The notes beneath the pieces were generated by a model. It saw nothing but the letters and a program-made list of their open reading frames with translations, had not been told where the DNA came from and did no database searches. Positions 51,301-60,300 of a stretch of DNA of 64,000 nucleotides are shown here, one piece after another (position 1 is the first letter of the stretch; the number at the start of each line of letters is the position of its first letter). Made by a program: the position numbers and the translations under genes. This stretch comes from Gari tellinella (lineage: Eukaryota > Mollusca > Bivalvia > Cardiida > Psammobiidae), in the NCBI GenBank assembly GCA_922989275.2, contig OV277866.1, positions 37,527,246 through 37,591,245 on the forward strand. The letters run 5' to 3'.

Positions 51301-54300
51301 GTATAGCAATGATGGAGCCATCACTGCCGATCTGGATGGCAAAGGTTATGGCTGCGGAAGAATGGAAGCAAGGTACGGTTGAACAAAGTAAAAACTCAAA
51401 TTCAATCTTATAAAAAGTATAAAGTTACAGGTTCTTGAAAATATTGACTATTACATGTATGTTGACCTTTTCAAAAAGCGGATCAGTAGATTTCAATTGA
51501 ATCTGAATGACAAACTATTCCGTTGGATCCTTGTCACATGTCAAGTTACTTAACCAATTTGTGCCCACGATCCCATATAGAAGACATAGGCAAACAGTGT
51601 TGACTCTGATCAGACGCCGCATTATGCGGCGTCTGATCAGAGTTTACACTGTTTGCTGATAGGAATTTCAATATAAACAAAATGAAAATGAAAATTTTGA
51701 CCAGGCATCCCTTTGATAAACAATGAACTAATCCAATATAAAACATGGAAGAATCCACTTGGCATAAATGGTTTAATTGGCATTTGATCAGTCACCTAAC
51801 TGTTTGCAATATGACACCAGTTCTTGAATTACAGACACATCTGCTGCGAAAAAGTACTGTTTTCTGCATGTAATATGTAAGCCATTTATGTGCAGTATAT
51901 ATACGAGGCAAAAAAGAAACGTCTACAATGTTAACGTGTGTGCATTTCATTAACAAGTATTCAACATCTTGGCAAATATTGCAAGCCACGTGTATAAATA
52001 AGAAAATTGAAATTGCTGCTTTGATACAGAAAAATCATGTTTGCATCAGTAAAAAACACTTTAGTGAAAAATATTAAGTATTTATTTAGATCTGATGCCA
52101 CGGAATCAAACACTATATATTTATTGTAGCAGACGTTTCTTTTTTGTCTGGTATAGATCTATTCAGTTAGATATTACTGTGCAATAAATATAAGCCATGC
52201 CATAACACATCCAGCCTTATTGCATTACAATATTGTACAGACCAAATGTCATTGTCACCCCAGGTTCTGTGTCTGAGTTTGGTCTACACTTCCCAAAACC
52301 GTATAAAATGCTTTAGATCCATGTTGGTGTCAAATAGTTTAAATGAAGACCAGTCGCTGCGTCTTTGACGCGGTGGCTGTCCTTGATCTTCACTGTTTGC
52401 AATAAGGACCACAAGTGAAATAAGGAAATATTTTTTCCTTTTTTTGTGTTATACTTGGTTTCAAGTGCGCATTACATGGCTCTTATATGATTGCTTTAAT
52501 TATGTTTTGCCACGTTATGTTCACTTTTTACCGAAATAAATTTATCTATATAATAAATCAGGGGCCCGTTTTACTAAACAACTTACGCAAAAATTTTGCG
52601 TAAGTCAAAATCGTTTAACTCTTATTTTTCTATCATAAACGTTTGCAAACAGCAAATAGCCAGATCAGAGGATGCGCTAAAAGCGCGTCCTCTGATCTGG
52701 CTATTTGCTGTTTGTAGCAAGTGATACATGTAATAAAAAATATAAATTAAAATTTAAAATTTTGACTTACGCAAAATTTTTGCGTAAGTAGTTTAGTAAA
52801 ACGGGCCCCAGGAGATTATTCTCATTCTGAACCAAAGTATTACGCAAATGATGCCCATATTGTGCGGAGACCGGAAGCAAAATTAAGTATTTAAAGAATA
52901 TTCTTAGCCTGTTAAAAGCCATGAGACATACCAAAGAATTAATACATTTGTAATTATTCTTGAGTCTATTCAAACATGTATCATATGAGCTAAAATTTCC
53001 ATACGTTTCATGGTAAACACCACTGCAGGTTGTTATTGCAAGTTAAACCCGTCACTGCCATGGCGTCACCAATTTTAAACAATTGTCGCCTGATTACCAA
53101 GTCAACGACATGGCTCATATATAAACATGAGTAGCAGTGGTTTTAATTATACATGTTTTCCAGTAAATGATGAAATTTATATTTACTTACTCATATATTA
53201 TATTTCTATATTGTTTTAGGTTTAGCATTTCTACCAGCCAGCATATCGTATTTACTTGGCACCAACATATTTGGTCCTGTGGCTTCCAAGATCGGTCGTT
53301 GGTTGTCCACAATGATTGGGATGATAGTCATCGCTATATGTTTATTTGTGGTGAGTACATTTTAACGGCATTCAGGGCTCCAGATAAGAGGTAGTTATTT
53401 CAACAAATCCAACATTTTCTCACTCATTTCAGCACCAAATCCTATGGTGTTACTACTCATTAGAATCGTCTCGAAGAGGCGATTCTAATGAGTAGTGACA
53501 CCATAGGGTTTAATTCAGAAAAAAAGATTTTAAGTTTTGAAAAAACTACCCTTATCTGGTGATCTTGGCATTATCAGAAATATAATTAAAATGAGCGGTT
53601 CCATGGCAAAACCTGCCTTATTGCATAGCAACATTGTACAGACCAAGCACCGTTGTCACCCCAGGCTCGTATCTGAGTTTGGTCTGCAATGACAAATACC
53701 GTATATAATACCGCTACATATACATAACATGCTTTAGATCCATGTGGGTGGAAAACAGTGTAGATCAATATCAATCGTCACGTCTTTGGCATTAATCATT
53801 AATGTTTGCATTGCAATAAGGCATGTTTCTCATGACACGGCTAAAATATGTGTATTATTGGCAGTCTATGATACTGCTAAACTATGTTTTGGATAGAATT
53901 CATGATGACTAAAGTTAAAATGCAAAATAGAACTAATGCAACTTAATGTATTTTTTCATAGATACATGTACATGTGTAATTGACATCTACATGTATTGGT
54001 GATTCAGTGTGGAATATTTTAAGGTTTTTTTAGTTTTTGACATGGAAAACTTCGGAACTTAGACTGGGTGTATATCGAAATACATTATAGCAGTTTGTGT
54101 CTGAATTTGCGTCATCATATAAACATGTCCCCCGGGGTACACATACCTACAGTAAAGTTAAAGACATTAAGCCAGTCCTTTCATTGCTTCCCCCCTCATT
54201 GTTTAGTAGGTGTCAAAATACAGGTATATACCGGTATACAGCATGAGAAAAAATTTCAGGCAATGGCTCAGCTTTGAATAGAGGCCCTTACATAATAGAT

Positions 54301-57300
54301 CTCAATAGGTTTTTCAATGGGTTTTACTAACCAAGCTATCAAATATTAGGTGCGGCCCTCACATGAGACGCCTGAATGATTCTTTGCCTAGCCGCTACCA
54401 CCGTTAGTGCATGCTCTGCATGATTTGACTCAAACTATATACGGGGGTAGGTGTAACCACCCAAGCTTGGTCATGTGATGTCTTTAAGTGTACTTTTTAG
54501 TACATGTATCTTTTAAAAATCAGTGGAGAAAACGTTATTCTTTCCCAATAAACGCGTTTACGCTAAAGCTATTATTTCTATTACAAACAGTTTGGAGCCA
54601 GATCAGACACCGGGTGACCCGGCGTCTGATCAGGCTCCAAGCTGTTTGCCACCAAGAAAAACATGAATTATCAGAATTGTCAAAAAGTTGTACTTTTCTA
54701 CGTTTAAGTGTTTTACGTTTGCGTTTCGTTTGCGTTTAAACGGGAAATAATAACGTATTCTCCATTGTTAGACCAAAATTATGTACTCTACGCACAGCGA
54801 TCGGTCATTCTTGTCAAATGCCGGTTTGCTCTGACCCATGCGTAAGCATTGTTCGGAACAGTTAGACAGTTCACGAGAACTGAGTTTCGACATTGACCAG
54901 CATTGGCTCGATCACATAGGGGTCATCAAGATTAAGACCAATTATTGTCTAGTTTTTGTAAATGCTTTTCTGTCATTAAATAAAATATTGGTGAGATCGC
55001 TCGTTCACTACTAGTTTACCCATACAGTGCCAGGACTGCCATAAGTTGATCATAAAAATACTAAGATTTCAATTTTTAAATCTTTCAGACGCAATTTTTA
55101 CTAATCGTACTTTTACCCCATAGTCTGTTTCTTGTTTTTGAAGACACATAACTGCTTAAAACAGGTTGAAAGTAAAGCAGAATGCGCCTTAAGGCGCATT
55201 CTGCTTTACTTTCAGCCTGTTTTAAGCTACGATCTGCTACGATAAAAATCCGAATACTTAGGAAAAATCCGGAGAAATGGAAGCCCTGCAGTGCAGACAT
55301 TATTGACACAGATCTGGTGAAGGAGCCCTCTGTTATCTAAGTATGCACTGTTTGACATACTTTTAAATGTTATGGGGACAAACTCCTTTTGATATAATGT
55401 AAGATAGTTATTCATCAGAAAATAAACGAGTATATTTGCAAATGGTTTATACATGTACATGTTTTATACAAGGATAACCCATTACCCCATAGCCTGTTTC
55501 CAGTATTGAAGACAGGTGATCACTGAAAGAAGTTTGAAAGTAAAGCAGAATACACCTTGATACACATTCCGCTTTACTTTCAACCGGCTTTAAGCTACCA
55601 TCTGCTTTGATATCCATGTATGAACTACTTCTTATTGCACATGTGCATATCTATTACTGCATAAATTAGATCTATTTTCTTCAGTGGTGGAATAAATTAA
55701 ACGTGTAAAAAGGCGTATTTAAGTGGGAAGGGTTAACTGCTGAATTGTCCACGAACGATTGTGTATTTGTTATTGTGCTTTTTTTTCAGATTCCATTTTG
55801 TAAAAGCGTAGGGCTGTTGATAGCTCCAATGTTTGGATTAGGATTTTCAATTGGTAGGTAAACATTTACTCACAGTAGTGAAACAGAACGTGTAACTTGT
55901 CCATTCTTATATAAAAAAAAAGATAACAATATTCCAAAAAGGGAATTATAACCCTTTTAGCGTCAAAATAATCATGGTGGTTTTACCACTTCACCGTTAT
56001 TTTGTCGTCTGCTTTAATACTGTTGTCTGCAAGACAATTTCAAAGTTAGATTTCAGGCGTTATGACTTTGGAAATATCGATACGTGTGTCAAACAGTTTA
56101 GATCCAGATCAGACGCCGCGTTACGCGGCGTCTGATCTGGATCTAAACTGTTTAAAAAGTCGACTTTATGTGACTCTGGCGGTGAAAGAGTTAAAACAGT
56201 ATTAATTTATAAAATTGCTCTATTCCAATTGTTCGAACTCTATAGGCCTTTACAAAAGAATATATTCGCTTTTCTGTAATAAATACCCTTAGAGGTTGAA
56301 ATATTAGAAAACAGCAATTTTATAATTTGATACATTCTTTTATACTTTCCTCCAGAGCCCTATGTGCAAATCACTTATATCATATATAAACAGTTTGGAT
56401 TCATAAAATAGCTAAATTACTCATCGTGTGATTAGGCACTCACGTAAAAATACTGTATCAGAATTTAAAAAAAAATATTGTCATATTCTGTATTCTATGA
56501 TTTTCTTTGATAAAGGCCCCTAGAGATCGAAATCTCATAATATGTAGCAATTTTATAACTTGATATAAAAAGTATACATGTACTTTTCTCCATAGCCCAA
56601 AATGAAATCACTTATATCGTATGTAAACCATTTTGAGTCAAAACAGAAGCTGATTTACTTATCATTTGATAAGGCACTTACATTGAATTACCTACATGTA
56701 TCAGAACTTCAAAAATAGTGTCATTTTCTGTATTGTTTGCATTGTATTTGTTTTATCCAACTCGTTAACTTATGCTTAGTGATGCATATACATGTGTCGT
56801 GTACAAAAACAATTGTGTTCTAGTGAAAGTACACTTGTCCTATGCAAACAATGTAAACCCAGATCAGAGGGCTCACTTAGGAGCCCTGTGCTCGAGCTCT
56901 ACACTGTTTGTTATTTTGTAATAAATTATAGATATATTTAAACCACAAAAAGGGAATGTGTTGTTTCTTTCGTTATATCCAATGTTTATTATATCGAGTA
57001 AATAAGAGATGGGAAATAAATTATGCTGTATTATATCCAATACTCGTTATATCCAAAGTTTATTATATCGGGTAAATAAGAGATGGGAAATAAATTATGC
57101 TGTATTATATCCAATACTCGTTATATCCAAAGTTTATTATATCGGGTAAATAAGAGATGGGAAATAAATTATGCTGTATTATATCCAATACTCGTTATAT
57201 CCAAAGTTTATTATATCGGGTAAATAAGAGATGGGAAATAAATTATGCTGTATTATATCCAATACTCGTTATATCCAAAGTTTATTATATCGGGTAAATA

Positions 57301-60300
57301 AGAGATGGAAAATAAATTATGCTGTATTATATCCAATACTCGTTATATCCAAAGTTTATTATATCGGGTAAATAAGAGATGGGAAATAAATTATGCTGTA
57401 TTATATCCAATACTCGTTATATCCAAAGTTTATTATATCGGGTAAATAAGAGATGGGAAATAAATTATGCTGTATTATATCCAATACTCGTTATATCCAA
57501 AGTTTATTATATCGGGTAAATAAGAGATGGGAAATAAATTATGCTGTATTATATCCAATACTCGTTATATCCAAAGTTTATTATATCGGGTAAATAAGAG
57601 ATGGGAAATAAATTATGCTGTATTATATCCAATACTCGTTATATCCAAAGTTTATTATATCGGGTAAATAAGAGATGGGAAATAAATTATGCTGTATTAT
57701 ATCCAATACTCGTTATATCCAAAGTTTATTATATCGGGTAAATAAGAGATGGGAAATAAATTATGCTGTATTATATCCAATACTCGTTATATCCAAAGTT
57801 TATTATATCGGGTAAATAAGAGATGGGAAATAAATTATGCTGTATTATATCCAATACTCGTTATATCCAAAGTTTATTATATCGGGTAAATAAGAGATGG
57901 GAAATAAATTATGCTGTATTATATCCAATACTCGTTATATCCAAAGTTTATTATATCGGGTAAATAAGAGATGGGAAATAAATTATGCTGTATTATATCC
58001 AATACTCGTTATATCCAAAGTTCGTTATATCATATCCATTTCACTACAGTGCTCCCTCTCTACAACGGCCCTCCCAACAACGACTCCCTTCTTACAACGA
58101 CCCTTGCCACTGTTCCCCAAACAGGACAATTATGTCTAGCGCTTTTACTGTTGCAATGTCGTCTGCTTTAAATTGTCGTCTGCTGTTTTTCTAAAAGTGA
58201 CATAATGGACATTTTGACAGAATTTTTTTTTAACGACGAATGACAAACAGCTTGAATCAAGATCAGAAGCCGCGTCACGCGGCGTCTGATCTAGATTCAA
58301 GCTGTTTGCAAATGTAAGCCAATTTCCTTCTCTATAACGACTCCCTCCGAACAACGCACACAATCTCTGTCTCCTATTTAGTGTCGTTGTAGAGAGGGAG
58401 CACTGTATAAATTAATTGGAGATGAAGAATACGGTTTGTTTCGTTATATCTAATACTTCGTTATAACCAATTTCGTTATAAGCGAGCGTCACTATATCAG
58501 TATGTTACTTGTGCGTCAACTGTTGATTATTGCCAGGTATGGTGGACTCGTCCATGATGCCTCATATGGGCTACCTGGTGGACCTGAGACACGTATCTGT
58601 CTATGGTAACATCTACGCCATCGCTGACATTGCCTTTGCCATGGGCTTTGCTGTTGGTATGTAACCGCCCCTCACATACACTTTAACCCTTTCAACCCTA
58701 AATATCTCTTGTAGGTATTTATTATCCTTTTGAACTCTTCTAGTACAGGCATTTTGCACCAGTCTACTGTTGCATTTTTTGATATGACAACAAAAACGAA
58801 TTAAGATATCAAACAGTGCAGACATTATCAGAGGGCTCCTATAGGAGCCCTCAGATCAGGGTCTAAACTGTTTGCATATATAATCAGTAATCTCTACAGA
58901 GCGCTGTAGGGTTGAAAGGGTTCACAAGGGATCCAGATAACAGGACAAAGTTTAAAACAAACAACTAAAATCTTCTTTTCTGCAGTAAATCCTATGGTGT
59001 CATTAATCATTGGAACCGTCTCATTGAATAGTAACACCAAAGGATTAGATTCTGAAATTAGTGAGAGAAGTATGGATTTGTTCAGTTTACTCTCTGATTA
59101 ATTACATGGTGCCCTGTTTAACCTATTGCCCAACATACAGTGGAGAATCTGTTATTCTTTCCCGTTTAAACGCAAACGTACGCAAACGCAAAGCGCTAAA
59201 ACGTAGAAAAGAACAACTTTTGGACAATTCTGATATTTCATGTTTATCTTGGTGGCAAACAGTTTGGAGCATGATCAGACGCCGGGTTACCCGGCGTCTG
59301 ATCTGGCTCCAAACTGTTTGCACTGCAAATAATAGTTTTAGCGTAAACGAGTTTATTGGGAAAGAATAACAGATTATCCACTGTACACTCCTTTTATGAC
59401 TTTAATATGTTAAGGGGCGCTCTGCTTTAGTTTTGGTCTGAATTAAGTAACCACTTGTCTTTACACAATATTTCATTGCAAATAGTTTGGATCCCGATCT
59501 GCGCCCATCTCTGTGAGGATTCAAAGATTGTTTTACATTCTTGTTGACGTTTCATAAATTTTGTCAATAATTTGAACATTAACTCTTTGGGTGCTGGGTA
59601 TTGATTTCTTCTTTAAAAGTTGTCATCTGCTAAGTATTATTCTAAATTTAATTTTCAAACATGGTAAGAATATCAAACAGTTTGGCGGGGCGTCTTATCA
59701 GGATCCAAATTGTCTGCAAGGATAGTTACGGTTCCGCCGCTATCTAGAATGCTAAGAGTTAAAGAAATGGAAGCAATCCATGGTAATTTATCTCACATAC
59801 AATATTCAGAAGTGGATTATTTTTATTTTAGGGCCCATGTTGAGCGGAAGTATTGTAAAGGCTATAGGATTCCACTGGTGAGTAAGGGTGTAATGCTCTT
59901 AAATTCCCTTAAGCAGTTCCCTAGTCTCTATATTACAGTTAAGGCTAATTGATTGATAAAAAACTAAGTGATCGCTTAACGGAGCTTTAGTTACTTTCAC
60001 CTTGATGTATGCAGTCACCTGCCTTAAACACTTAATAAAAAACAATATTTAGTATTAAAGAGGTGTCACTGTACTTTTACTCTGATTCAAGCGGTCACCT
60101 ATTTAATATGTCTTGATTCCCTCTTACTTATTTGATAATTATCCATTCTTCCGGTGACTATTCATATTCAGTAAAATCGCCTGTTTATTAAGACCATCTG
60201 TCAATTACGACCACTAAAAACATTAGTTAATAGGTGCTTACGACCATAGGTGGTTCTCTCGAGTTGGATTTACATACTGCATGTATATAGTTCTTGATAC

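Noticed and set aside
39013..58024. Direct-repeat arrays (31, 76 and 74 bp) as CRISPR
   Set aside because: No unique spacers between identical short repeats, no cas genes, and a spliced animal gene surrounds them.
8920..59383. Many 60-110 residue frames sharing a [10 protein letters not shown] type peptide on both strands
   Set aside because: They are the family A hairpin core read in both directions; the palindrome gives the same peptide on either strand, so not genes.
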